DNA of 38,836 bases from Natrialbaceae archaeon (GCA_003559215.1 PWMF01000202.1:1-38836); one strand, 5' to 3'; shown: positions 8,309 to 17,020, counted from the first letter of the stretch. Notes: a model not told the origin generated them from the sequence alone. Numbers and translations are program-made.

Positions 8309-9540
8309 CTACGACGGCCGAACGGCGGTAAGCTGACCGTCCCTGTCGACGTAGATCGTCTCGCCGTCGACGACGGCGTCGATCGGGAACCTGTCGCTCC
8401 AGTGGGTGTCGTCGAACGCGAACGTCCAGCGCTCGCTCCCGTCCTCGAGATCGAAGCCGACGAGTTCGTCGGGCGAAGACCGCCCGCGACGGCTGTGGGC
8501 GACGACCACGAGGTCACCGACGATCGTCGGCTTGCCGTAGGCGTGGGTTTCCCGATCGTTCCACGGCGCGTCCGCACCGGTGCTCGAGAGCGTGTATCGG
8601 CCGTGAGTGACCGCCGTGTCGCCGACGGCTGCACTGTCGAAGGCGTCGCTGACGGTCTCGACGATCTCCCGAGAGGCGACGTCGAAGACGACGATCCCCT
8701 CCTCGCTTGGCGTTTCGACGAACAGGGCGTCTTCGGTGGCCGCCAGCCCGTTCGCGGTCCGACCCGACTCCAGATGGTCCGTCCACAGAACCTCGCCCGT
8801 CGTCGGGTCGAGCGCGGCGACTCCGTCCGCACCCGCACCGGACTCGCTCCGGCGCTTGTCGAGCAGCGCCCAGACCGTTCCGTTGGCGACGGCGATCGTT
8901 CCGTTCGTCGAGTGGAACCCGTAGGCACCGTCGCCGGCCTCGCTCTCGACGTCGACCGTCTCGTGCTCCCAGCGGAGCGATCCGTCGGCCGCGTCGTACG
9001 CGTGGAGAGTGCTCTCGACGCTCACGTAGACCGTCTCGAAGGCGACGACTGGCGAGAAGACGGATTCGGCGTCGCCGAACGCCTCGCTCCAGCGCACCTC
9101 GCCGGTTTCGGCCTCGAGCGCCGCGAGCCCCCGCCCGCGACGTAGACACTGTCGCCGGCGACCGCCGGTGTTCCGGACGCCTCGACCGCATCGGCCGTCC
9201 ACCGGAGACTGCCGTCTGCGGCGTCGAGCGAGTGGATCTCGCCGTCGGTCTGCAAGAAGACGGCGCCCTCGACGACCGAAGCCGGGCCGCTGTGTTCGTA
9301 CTGCCAGGCGATCGTGTCGGGCCGCTCGAGCCCGTCGCTCGAGGGGATGTGTCGACAGTTTCCGATCGTCCCGCCGTGTGAGGACCAGCCGTCCGGTTCG
9401 GCTCGGTCGGGGGTCGCGGGAGCGTCAGGGGATTCGTTCGCGCTACTTGTTCCGGCTGCGGCGAGGGCGGTTCCGGTTGCGAGCGCCGCACTCGAGACCA
9501 TCACCGATCGTCTATTCCATTCACCCATACACACTTTCAT
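8309..9540 (-). pseudogene. Tat-exported PQQ-type beta-propeller protein, frameshifted
   Basis: Two overlapping frames join into one protein. The first (9540 to about 9137) begins with a Tat-type leader ('WNRRSVMVSSAALATGTALAAAG', start 9540 or 9528). It then has propeller blades 'IHSLDAADGSLRWTADAVEASGTPAVAGDSVYVAGGG'. The second frame continues with 'GLAALEAETGEVRWSEAF' and at least five more blades ('AYDAADGSLRWEHE', 'ALDPTTGEVLWTDHL', 'FDLEDGSERWTF', 'TIYVDRDGQLTAVRP') to a TAG at 8309-8311. The break lies near 9130-9140 in a G-run on the minus strand (GCGGGCGGGGGCTCG), where one base appears missing. Everything else is intact, so this is either a very recent mutation or a homopolymer sequencing error. 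If intact, it would be an extracellular, probably lipid- or wall-associated propeller of about 410 residues. Confidence 0.85.
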
Positions 9541-9663
9541 ATCTTCTAACCATATGGTCTTTATGGAATTTTGAAATTACAGATTAACTTGATTGTTTGG
9601 AAGTTGGTAATATGGTCGTGAGCGCGAGTCCCGTTCGCCCGTGGTTACGGGCTGAACGCGGGC

Positions 9664-10416
9664 TCAGGAGTCGGAGCCACCGGCCGTCCCGTCATCCCGG
9701 TGTCGGACCAGCGCCTCCTCGATCGTCAGTTCACCCGCGGCCACTCGTCGGGCCAGTTCCTCGTCGATCGCTCGGTTCGTCTCGCTGTGCTCGCGGGCCC
9801 GATCCTTGATCATCTGTAGCTCGCCCGCGGTCGGCTCGATCTCGCGGCGCTCGACCGGATCGCCCTCGAGACGGGCGATATTTACCGCCGCGAGCACGTC
9901 CCCCATCCCGCGCGCGCCGGTGCCGAGGTAGGGAGTCGTCCCCGTCTCGTCGACGAGTTCGACGCGGACGTCCTCGAGGTCGTTTATCAGCGTCGAGCTC
10001 TGCAGGCGGGCGCCGTCGCCGATCCGAACGACGGGTGAGGCCGCCTCGGCGACCTCCCGCTGGACGACGTCGACGGCCTCGGAGAGGGGCACCTGGAAGG
10101 CGGCAACGACCATCTCGCCCGCCAGCACGGCGATGCCGGGTTTCCGTCCGGGGTCGACGCCGACGATCGTCCGTCCGCCCTCGCCGCGGGCGGTCGTCAG
10201 CGCCTGATCGACCGCCCGGCGAGGTGCGTCCGGGTCCGCGACGACCGTCGTCACGTTCGGGAACGTCTCGGCGTAGTCGGCGCCGGTGACGACGACGGCC
10301 GTTCCCTCCGGTAGCGGCTCGTCGGGTTCGACGGTCGTGAACGCGGCGCCGCGCTCGCGCAGCTCGTTGACGACGCCGTGGTACACCTCGAAGTCTGACG
10401 TGGCGACGACGATCAC
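9664..10416 (-). CDS. RNase H/RuvC-like fold protein, divergent from radB
   Basis: A 250-residue haloarchaeal protein. Residues 82-100 'RTIVGVDPGRKPGIAVLAG' are the first strand-turn of an RNase H-like/RuvC fold, with the metal-ligand-type Asp88 in GVDPG. 'VVRIGDGARL', 'VELVDETGTTP' and 'RGMGDVLAAVNIARL' supply further acidic residues at the expected places. This is a Holliday-junction-resolvase-like arrangement. The N-terminal 80 residues form a separate alpha/beta domain, and the C-terminus is a charged helix 'EHSETNRAIDEELARRVAAGELTIEEALVRH'. GTG at 10416 is taken because upstream sequence is the divergent promoter. It shares a 99-bp divergent promoter region with radB, which hints at a DNA-repair role (inference). 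Confidence 0.7.
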   Translation of the reverse strand: MIVVATSDFEVYHGVVNELRERGAAFTTVEPDEPLPEGTAVVVTGADYAETFPNVTTVVADPDAPRRAVDQALTTARGEGGRTIVGVDPGRKPGIAVLAGEMVVAAFQVPLSEAVDVVQREVAEAASPVVRIGDGARLQSSTLINDLEDVRVELVDETGTTPYLGTGARGMGDVLAAVNIARLEGDPVERREIEPTAGELQMIKDRAREHSETNRAIDEELARRVAAGELTIEEALVRHRDDGTAGGSDS

Positions 10417-10515
10417 GGTTTCACTTCGACGCCGATTCGAATAAACGTACGCGAACCCCCGTCGGAACGGGGCGGATTTCAGGAGGTTTTTGCGCGGTGG
10501 CGAGCAATATCGCCC

Positions 10516-11226
10516 GTGAACGACGAGCCGATTTCGACCGGCTGTGGGCCGATCGACGAGCTGCTGGGCGACGGGTTCGAGCGCGGGACCGTCACGCAGC
10601 TGTACGGACCGCCGGCCGCCGGCAAGACGAACCTCGCGCTGTCGGCCGCGGTCGAGACCGCCGTCGCGGGCGAGACGGCCGTCTACATCGACACTGAAGG
10701 ACTCTCGGTCGACCGCTTCGAGCAGTTGCTCTCCGCGCGCGTCGACGGGGCCGAGGACGTCGAACGCGTCGCCTCCCGGATCGTCGTCGAGGAGGCGCTC
10801 GATTTCGAACAGCAGGAGGAGGCCGTCCGGGACGCCGAGGAGTTCGCCGATCGGGCCTCGCTGATCGTTCTGGACAGCGCGACCGGCTTCTACCGCCTCG
10901 AGCGAACCGGTGAAGGTGACGACGGCGAGGCGCTGCGCGGGGTCGCCCGGCAGATCACCCACCTGCTCTCGCTGGCGCGCAAACACGACCTGGCGGTCGT
11001 GCTCACGAACCAGGTCTTCTCGGATCCCGACAGCGACCGAACTCGTCCGCTCGGGGGCAACACCTTAGAGCACTGGACGGGAACCGTGCTCCGGATCGAG
11101 CGCTTCCGCGGGGGCAACCGCCGGGCAACCCTCGAGAAACACCGCTCGAAGGCCGCCGGCGACTCGGTCCAGTTCCGAATCACGGAGACGGGCCTCGAGG
11201 GAGGCGACGGCGACGGGCTTCGCTGA
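10516..11226 (+). CDS. radB: DNA repair and recombination protein RadB
   Basis: A 236-residue RecA-family ATPase, the archaeal RadA paralogue that assists homologous recombination. The start is GTG (VNDEPISTGCGPIDELLGDGFERG). Walker A is 'YGPPAAGKT' (residues 30-38), and Walker B is 'ASLIVLDSATG'. The C-terminal 'RPLGGNTLEHWTGTVLRIERFRGGNRRATLEKHRSKAAG' is the L2/ATP-cap region typical of RadB. It lacks the N-terminal HhH domain found in RadA, as expected. It is divergent from the RuvC-like gene at 9664-10416. Confidence 0.93.
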   Translation: MNDEPISTGCGPIDELLGDGFERGTVTQLYGPPAAGKTNLALSAAVETAVAGETAVYIDTEGLSVDRFEQLLSARVDGAEDVERVASRIVVEEALDFEQQEEAVRDAEEFADRASLIVLDSATGFYRLERTGEGDDGEALRGVARQITHLLSLARKHDLAVVLTNQVFSDPDSDRTRPLGGNTLEHWTGTVLRIERFRGGNRRATLEKHRSKAAGDSVQFRITETGLEGGDGDGLR

Positions 11227-11316
11227 GCCTACGGAGGCCGCGAGCGGCTCCGTGCCGATCTCGAGCCGCGGCTCGAGGGGATATCGGCTCGAGGCCGCGA
11301 ACCGGGCCAGTAAGCG

Positions 11317-11642
11317 TCAGGCACGACTGCGACGGAACCCAGACACGAGGACGCGCGAACTCCTGTAGAGGACGACGACTCTGGCACTCCCGACCAGGAG
11401 CCCGAGCGCGACGATACCCCAGCCGAATCCGCCCAGCGCCGCCGACAGACCTGCCCACGTAGCCACCGCCAGCGCGGCGAACGCCAACGCCGTAAACAGC
11501 GCGTATCGAGCGAGCGCGACGCGGGGCGACCCCCGTCCGAGCGCCTCGAGGCCGCCCAGCTGAACGGCGGCGGCCTCGACGGCGATCTGGAGTCCGGACT
11601 GAGCTGTACCGCACTACTGGGAACGCGCGTCGCCTGTGCCAC
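11317..11642 (-). pseudogene. Small two-helix membrane protein with an apparent frame break
   Basis: A minus-strand frame ending at TGA 11317-11319 encodes about 98 residues of clear membrane-protein character: 'SGLQIAVEAAAVQLGGLEALGRG', then 'ALFTALAFAALAVATWAGLSAALGGFGWGIVALGLLVG', then a basic tail 'RSSRVLVSGFRRSRA'. In its own frame a TAG stands at 11614-11616 and there is no ATG or GTG before the first helix. A GTG at 11642 in the neighbouring frame supplies a plausible start (VAQATRVPSS). The frame change near 11610-11620 equals one missing base. It is either a pseudogene or a sequencing error. The family is not recognised. Confidence 0.5.
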
Positions 11643-11713
11643 GAGATCCCGCTCATAGACGGCGAGCGTATCGAAAAAAGGTCCGTGATCGGAACCGCCG
11701 CGGTCGGACCGGT

Positions 11714-12871
11714 TTACAGCTCGTTGAGCTTCCGCAGCAGCTGTCCGCGGTACTCCTCGTCGCTGGTGACGCCCTTCAGCTCGAGGACGTTGCGCTCGAG
11801 CTTATCGAGTGCGACGCGGAAGGCGTTCTCGGCGCCGTACCCCTCGCCGGTGCCGGCGACCTGGCCCTTGTTCGTTCGCAGGCGGATCTGACACTGAACG
11901 AGCGGGGTTCCCCGAAGTTTCTCCTTGTGTTCGGTGAACCGGACGTGAGCGTGCATCACCTGCATATCGGCGTACTTCTCGGAGACGTCCTGGATGCTCT
12001 CGGTGATCCCCTCTCGGGTGATCGTATCGAGCATCGAGATGTTGGTGATCTGGACGTCCATGTGCTCCTCCTCGGTGAAGGTGAGCGCTCGCAACACGTC
12101 GGTCTTGGTGATGACGCCGATGACGACGCGGTCGTCGTCCTCGGGGGTGACCATCAGCCCCGCGTAGTCGTCGTCGAGCATGGTCTCGATGGCCTCCTTC
12201 GCGGTTTTATCCAGGGAGGTCGTTCGGACGGGACTGTTCATGATGTCGTAGATCGGGACGTCGAGCATCCGATCGGTGTCGCCGACGCGGTCGCCGACCG
12301 TCGTCTTGTTGTTCTCCCGGATGACGAAGTCGGCGATGTCGTGAGTCGTGACGACGCCCGTGAGGAAGCCGTTCTCGTTCAGGATGGGAAGCCGCGAGAC
12401 GCCGTGTTCCCGCAGGTGGTTGATCGCCTTTCCGATCCCGTCTTGCTCCCGGAGCGTCACGGGGTCGGAGGTGTAGACGTCCTCGACGGTGAGCGCGTCG
12501 AGGTTTTCGAGGACCGCCTCCAGAATAGCATCGTCGGTGATGACGCCCCACAGCTCCTCGTTTTCGAAGACGGGCGCGACCTTCGAGTTGCTCTCGATGA
12601 GCATTCGGGCGGTCTCCCGGACGTCCTCCTGGCGGTCGATCTTCGGCGCCGGCGAGTTACGGCTCGGCTTGATCAACGCCGCTACCTTCGCGTCGTCCTC
12701 GACGTGGGACTGGAGCACCTCGCGCTCGCTGAGAACGCCCTCGTACTCTCCGTCGTCAGTAACGATAATCCCCTTCGGGTTGCCGTCCTCGAACGTCGAA
12801 CGGACCTTACCCATCCGCGTGCCAACGTCGACTTCGATAAACTCCTTCGTCGCGATATCAGCGATATTCAT
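11714..12871 (-). CDS. Four-CBS-domain protein with C-terminal hibernation-factor-like domain
   Basis: A 385-residue protein. Four CBS repeats lie at about residues 1-60, 70-125, 133-190 and 205-270 (e.g. 'VSRLPILNENGFLTGVVTTHDIADF' and 'VVIGVITKTDVLRAL'). CBS pairs usually bind adenine nucleotides. The last 115 residues have the beta-alpha-beta pattern of HPF/RaiA ribosome hibernation factors: 'DVQITNISMLDTITREGITESIQDVSEKY', 'MHAHVRFTEHKE', 'CQIRLRTNKGQVAGTGEGYGAENAFRVALDKLERNVLELKG'. The final 'A...ALDKLER' helix is especially close. I take the ATG at 12871; the frame extends to 12937 but with an unrelated leader. An energy-sensing ribosome-associated role is inference. Confidence 0.75.
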   Translation of the reverse strand: MNIADIATKEFIEVDVGTRMGKVRSTFEDGNPKGIIVTDDGEYEGVLSEREVLQSHVEDDAKVAALIKPSRNSPAPKIDRQEDVRETARMLIESNSKVAPVFENEELWGVITDDAILEAVLENLDALTVEDVYTSDPVTLREQDGIGKAINHLREHGVSRLPILNENGFLTGVVTTHDIADFVIRENNKTTVGDRVGDTDRMLDVPIYDIMNSPVRTTSLDKTAKEAIETMLDDDYAGLMVTPEDDDRVVIGVITKTDVLRALTFTEEEHMDVQITNISMLDTITREGITESIQDVSEKYADMQVMHAHVRFTEHKEKLRGTPLVQCQIRLRTNKGQVAGTGEGYGAENAFRVALDKLERNVLELKGVTSDEEYRGQLLRKLNEL

Positions 12872-12974
12872 CGTTCGGGTCGTTCTACTCACGCCGGCGT
12901 ATTTAACGTACTGCACGGTGCTGCCGGCTGGGATCATGGTTACTATTTTTTGATACGGGGTCCGTAGACTGCGT

Positions 12975-13277
12975 ATGGTACCCGATATCAGCGTTTTCGG
13001 ACGATACACCTACCTCGCGACCGAGCTGTTCTGGGGCGCGATCGCCGTCCTCCTGCTCCGTCGCGCGAACGCGCTCCGGCGGGCGGGCGCGACGATCCTC
13101 ACACTGTACCCCATCGCCTACGTCTGGGACCGCTACACCCTCGCCGTCGGCGTCTTCGACATCAAGCTTCGGACCGGGATCGACGTCGCCGGCATCCCGC
13201 TCGAGGAGCACCTCTTTATGGCGGTCGTGCCGGGACTCGTGATCGCCTTCCACGAGACGCTGTTCGGCTCGGAGTAG
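12975..13277 (+). CDS. Single-domain lycopene cyclase-like membrane protein
   Basis: A 100-residue protein with three hydrophobic segments: 'YLATELFWGAIAVLLL', 'AGATILTLYPIAYVWDRYTLAVGVF', 'HLFMAVVPGLVIAFHETLF'. It also has the hallmark 'IDVAGIPLEEHLF' of the lycopene cyclase domain (CrtYc/CrtYd type). Full haloarchaeal lycopene beta-cyclases carry two such domains in one chain of about 250 residues. This protein has only one, so it would need to dimerise or pair with another chain, or have another function. No carotenoid genes flank it. Confidence 0.75.
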   Translation: MVPDISVFGRYTYLATELFWGAIAVLLLRRANALRRAGATILTLYPIAYVWDRYTLAVGVFDIKLRTGIDVAGIPLEEHLFMAVVPGLVIAFHETLFGSE

Positions 13278-13340
13278 GCTCGCCATACGGGGTGTGTGCA
13301 ACCGCGAAGCTCTTGGTTCCCTACCACTTGAAGAGGAACG

Positions 13341-14108
13341 ATGGGAGACCCCCGCTCCGCGAGTCCGACCGCGGAGCAAGGAGAGACCGACCGAGGGCTG
13401 TTGCGCGGACTGGTTAGATTCGCCGTCGTCGCGGCGCTGCTCGGTGCGATCGTGCTGGCCGGCGCCGCGTACGGCCCGGCGCTCGTCGACGACCTCGAGC
13501 AGTTCGACGACGTCGACGAGATCGAGGTCGGGAACCAGCCTTCGCCCAGTTCGGAGCCGCCGCCGACGGGCGAACGCGACCCCGAGACGACGGACCCGAA
13601 CGATCCGAACGAGTCGTCCTACGAGACCGGCGTCGAGACGGTCGCCTCCGATGACGTCGAGGACTTCGTCCACGCCGAGGTCAACGACCGTCGGGCCGAA
13701 CACGACCTCGAGTCGATCGAGTGGGACGGCACCGTCGCGTCGGTCTCGCGGGCCCACAGCGCTGACATGGCGGATCGGGAGTACTTCTCGCACACGAACC
13801 CCGACGGCGACCAGCCCTACGACCGATTCAGCGACGTCGAGGACTACTGCCAGGGGTACGGCGAGAACATCGCGATGACCTGGGTCGACAGACCGGTCGA
13901 ACAGTCGGGCGGCGACGGCACCGTCGAACACCAGACTGCGGAGGGGCTCGCGGAGGGACTGGTCAACCAGTGGATGAACTCCACCGACCACCGCGAGGCG
14001 ATCTTAGAGGAGAACGTTCCCTACGGCTGGGACCGCGGCGGTGTCGGCATCTACGTCGCCGACGACGGCCAGGTGTTCGCGACGCACAACTTCTGTCACG
14101 AGTGGTAA
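13341..14108 (+). CDS. CAP (SCP/PR1)-domain protein with membrane anchor
   Basis: A 255-residue protein. It has a short cytoplasmic N-terminus, one helix 'LVRFAVVAALLGAIVLAGAAYGPAL' (residues about 28-52), and an acidic Pro-rich linker. A CAP domain follows from about residue 105: 'EDFVHAEVNDRRAEHDLESIEWDGTVASVSRAHSADMADREYFSHTNPDG', 'YGENIAMTW', 'GLVNQWMNSTDHREAILEENVPYGWDRGGVGIYVADDGQVFATHNFCHEW'. The cavity residues of CAP proteins are present: His in 'AHSADM', Glu in 'GENIA', His in 'STDHREAIL'. It is likely extracellular. The function of haloarchaeal CAP proteins is not settled. Confidence 0.88.
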   Translation: MGDPRSASPTAEQGETDRGLLRGLVRFAVVAALLGAIVLAGAAYGPALVDDLEQFDDVDEIEVGNQPSPSSEPPPTGERDPETTDPNDPNESSYETGVETVASDDVEDFVHAEVNDRRAEHDLESIEWDGTVASVSRAHSADMADREYFSHTNPDGDQPYDRFSDVEDYCQGYGENIAMTWVDRPVEQSGGDGTVEHQTAEGLAEGLVNQWMNSTDHREAILEENVPYGWDRGGVGIYVADDGQVFATHNFCHEW

Positions 14109-14157
14109 CGCCCGCGGCAAGTCCCACACTCTTGATGCACCCGTCCATAGTACGGGT

Positions 14158-14973
14158 ATGGATACGACGCGGCTCTCGACGGTCCTGCTCTCGATCTACC
14201 AGACGGCACAGGACCGTGAAATCACCTTTCTCGCGGCCGGCTTCGCTTACTACGCGTTCGTTTCGCTGATCCCGATGGTCCTGCTCGCGCTGGTCGTCGG
14301 CTCGCTGTTCGGCGGCGAGGATGCCGCTGAGCGGTTGGTGCTGGTCACCGGGGACTTCCTCCCGCCGGCCGGTGAGGACCTGGTCGCGGAGGCGCTGACG
14401 ACGGAGTCGGGGCGCAGCCAGGCGACGGTCGTCGCGCTCGCGGTCGCCGCCTGGGGAGCGCTCAAGGTCTTTCGCGGACTCAGCCGGGCGTTCGACATGG
14501 TCTACGACGAGGTCGCGGAGGACACGTTCCTCGACGAGGTTCGAGACGGGTTCACGGTGATTCTGGCCGGGACCGGCGCGATCGTGCTGATGATCGTCAT
14601 CGGGGCGATGCTGGGGATCGCTGCGGACGTGATCCCGCTGGCGGGTCTCGCGAGCTGGATCACGCTGCTGGCCGGTCTGTTTCTGGTCTTCCTGCCGATC
14701 TACTACGTCCTGCCTCCGATCTCGGTTACGGTTCGGGAGATCCTTCCCGGGACGGTCGTCGCCGCCGTCGGCTGGACGATCCTGCAGGTCGGCTTCCAGC
14801 TCTACGCCGCCAACGCCGCTCAGTACGCGGCCTACGGCGCCGTCGGCGCGGTCATCCTCTTCGTCACCTGGCTCTACTTCGCCGGGATCTTGATCCTCCT
14901 CGGGGCGGTAGTCAACGTCGTCCTCTCGAGCCCGACCCTGGCCGAGGAGGGGGAAGTTCCGAATCCTCTTTGA
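14158..14973 (+). CDS. YihY/BrkB-family inner-membrane protein
   Basis: A 271-residue protein with six hydrophobic segments. The family signature 'DREITFLAAGFAYYAFVSLIPMVLLALVVG' is at the N-terminus. 'FRGLSRAFDMVYD' follows, and the end pattern is 'GWTILQVGFQLYAANAAQYAAYGAVGAVILFVTWLYFAGILILLGAVVNVVL'. The family was once called ribonuclease BN in error; its members are transporters or envelope proteins of unclear substrate. ATG at 14158. It lies 49 bp after the CAP gene on the same strand, so possibly in one transcript. Confidence 0.9.
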   Translation: MDTTRLSTVLLSIYQTAQDREITFLAAGFAYYAFVSLIPMVLLALVVGSLFGGEDAAERLVLVTGDFLPPAGEDLVAEALTTESGRSQATVVALAVAAWGALKVFRGLSRAFDMVYDEVAEDTFLDEVRDGFTVILAGTGAIVLMIVIGAMLGIAADVIPLAGLASWITLLAGLFLVFLPIYYVLPPISVTVREILPGTVVAAVGWTILQVGFQLYAANAAQYAAYGAVGAVILFVTWLYFAGILILLGAVVNVVLSSPTLAEEGEVPNPL

Positions 14974-15034
14974 GCCGGCGGGCCGTGCAGCGAACGGACA
15001 TCTGGTGCTCTAACCCGGGTCAGCGAGCGCTCAC

Positions 15035-15943
15035 TCAGCCGACCAGCGTGATGAGCACGAACAGGGTGCCGACGGAGGCGACCGTCGTCGCGAAGACGTT
15101 CAGCGAGGCGAACTCGGCGTCGCCGCCGAGCTCGTTCGCGTAGACGTACGTCGACACCGCGGTCGGCATCCCGAGCATCACAACGCCCGCGGTGAAGGTG
15201 GCGCCGTCGACGGCGAGCAGCGAGAACATCGCCCACGCGAGCAGCGGCATACAGCACAGCTTCAGCGCGACGACCGAGCCAACGGCCTCGAGATCGACCG
15301 CGCCGGCGTCGATCTGCAGGGCGGCGCCGACACACAGCAGCGCCAGCGGGAGCGCGAGCGATCCAAGCGCGTCGAGGCCGACAACGATACCCCCTGGAAA
15401 CGCCACACCGAGCGAACCTACCGCAAGGCCGGCGACCAGCGCGAGCAACACGGGATTCGTCGCGAGGTTCCGGAGTTCGCGACCGATCGCGGCCTCGGCC
15501 GCCCCGAACGCGCTGAGCACGACGATCGTCAGCGGAAGCTGAACGAGGGTGACGAATCCCAAAATTACGCTCGCGATAGCGGTGACCTGCGCGTCGAACG
15601 TCGCGGCGACGAGCGGAACCCCGAGGTAGCCGAGGTTCGAGTGGTACGATTGGATGATCGCGACGCTCTGTCGGTCGGTCGAGAGTCGGTTCCGGTAGGC
15701 GACCCAGGCGATGGCGGCCGTCGCGAAGAGCACGACCAGCGAGCCCACGAACAGCTCCGCCGAGAGCAGGTCGCCGATCGACTGATCGTAGGTCGCGACG
15801 AACACGAGCGCCGGGAGGGCGACGTAGTAGGCGGTCGCGTTGAGACGGGCGGTTCTGGCGGCGTCCAATACGCCAGAGGACCGAAGCCCGGTACCGACCA
15901 GCAACACCGCGAGCATCGCCAGTAACCGGCCGAGAACCTCCAT
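15035..15943 (-). CDS. AEC family transporter (auxin efflux carrier-like permease)
   Basis: A 302-residue, about ten-helix membrane protein. It has the two-halves layout of the AEC family, 'MEVLGRLLAMLAVLLVGTGLRSSGVLDAARTARLNATAYYVALPALVF' and 'NLGYLGVPLVAATF' (the conserved N-x-G/P crossover). The second half repeats 'KLCCMPLLAWAMFSL' and 'MLGMPTAVSTYVYANELGGD'. Members export or import organic anions such as malonate or malate. The substrate here cannot be inferred. It is convergent with the YihY gene, with 61 bp between the stops. Confidence 0.88.
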   Translation of the reverse strand: MEVLGRLLAMLAVLLVGTGLRSSGVLDAARTARLNATAYYVALPALVFVATYDQSIGDLLSAELFVGSLVVLFATAAIAWVAYRNRLSTDRQSVAIIQSYHSNLGYLGVPLVAATFDAQVTAIASVILGFVTLVQLPLTIVVLSAFGAAEAAIGRELRNLATNPVLLALVAGLAVGSLGVAFPGGIVVGLDALGSLALPLALLCVGAALQIDAGAVDLEAVGSVVALKLCCMPLLAWAMFSLLAVDGATFTAGVVMLGMPTAVSTYVYANELGGDAEFASLNVFATTVASVGTLFVLITLVG

Positions 15944-16006
15944 ACGCGCTCGAGTCGATCCCGACTTTTCTACCGTTCGATCCGGATTCAGGTCGTCGCC
16001 CGCTCG

Positions 16007-17020
16007 TCAGTTCGTTCGCAGGAACTGATCCTCGTACGCCGGCTCGTCCGCCCGGAGGAAACACAGCGCGAGCGATCGCGGCGGAAGGTCCGCGAACCGC
16101 TCGGCGACCGTCGAGAGTTCTGCGTCCCAGCCGATCTCGTCCTCCCGGACCGCGAGCGTCACCAGCAGGTCCGCGGGATCGGCGCGCGCTTCGAGGGTCG
16201 ATCCCAGCTCGTCCCACGAGCGGACCGATCGGAACTCGGCGAGGACGTCGATCTCGACGAGATCGAAGAGGGTTCGGTAGTGATCGACGTTCCGTTCGAA
16301 GACGTACACCGTGATCGGGAGCTCGAGCTGCGCCGACAGCTGCTTGACGTTGTAGACGGCCTCGTAGAACCCCTCGTGGTGGTCGACGTGTCTGGGGATC
16401 ACCAGCCGAAGTCGGGCGAGCTCCGAGGGCGGGCGGGAGAGCCGAAACTGGTAGACCGGGAGCGGCGTCCGGGCGACGGCTTCCTCGGCCGTCCCGCGGT
16501 CCGTCGTCCCGTCGCCCTTGGGGTTCCACTCGGTCACCAGCAGATCGGTGTTCGGTTCCGGGGCGGCTCGCAGGACCGCGGCGGTAACGTCGTCGGTCTC
16601 GACGGTCTCGGTCCGGATCGCGGTGTTCGTCGCGATACCGTGCTCGCCGAGCCGCTCGTCGATCGGCGGTCGGTCGCGTCCGTCGTCGGCCTCGCCGTCG
16701 ATCGACAGGAGGACGAGCGGTTCGTCCCCGTACCGGTGTTTGAGCGCGCATGCGACGGTCGCGAGCCGAAGGGCGCGCTCGCCGCCGTCGACCACGGGAA
16801 GCAGGATCTGCGGGTCGATCGTCCTGTGGTCGCTCTCGTCGGCCAGTTCGAAGAAGGGAAGTCGACCCGAACCGCTGCCGGCGTCGGCGCCGGTTTCCAA
16901 CTCCGCCGACCCGCTCTCTCGGTCGCGCCGCCGGGACAGCAGCCAGTAGCCGGAGATCGCAGCGAGGACGGCTCCGGCGGTGACGGCGCCGACAACGGCG
17001 GACGGTGCTGTCTCTATCAT
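16007..17020 (-). CDS. Membrane-anchored Usp-like protein (antiporter C-domain type)
   Basis: A 337-residue protein. One N-terminal helix 'AVVGAVTAGAVLAAISGYWLLSRRRDRE' anchors two Usp-like halves. The first ('QILLPVVDGGERALRLATVACALKHRYGDEPLVLLSID' ... 'NTDLLVTEWNPKGDG') keeps the Usp strand order. The second starts 'LRLVIPRHVDHHEGFYEAVYNVKQLSAQLELPITVYVFE' and ends 'PPRSLALCFLRADEPAYEDQFL'. This tandem is what follows the transporter part of some CPA-type cation/proton antiporters, but no antiporter domain is present here. It is read in the same direction as the membrane protein at 17101-17745, 80 bp downstream of it. Confidence 0.65.
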   Translation of the reverse strand: MIETAPSAVVGAVTAGAVLAAISGYWLLSRRRDRESGSAELETGADAGSGSGRLPFFELADESDHRTIDPQILLPVVDGGERALRLATVACALKHRYGDEPLVLLSIDGEADDGRDRPPIDERLGEHGIATNTAIRTETVETDDVTAAVLRAAPEPNTDLLVTEWNPKGDGTTDRGTAEEAVARTPLPVYQFRLSRPPSELARLRLVIPRHVDHHEGFYEAVYNVKQLSAQLELPITVYVFERNVDHYRTLFDLVEIDVLAEFRSVRSWDELGSTLEARADPADLLVTLAVREDEIGWDAELSTVAERFADLPPRSLALCFLRADEPAYEDQFLRTN

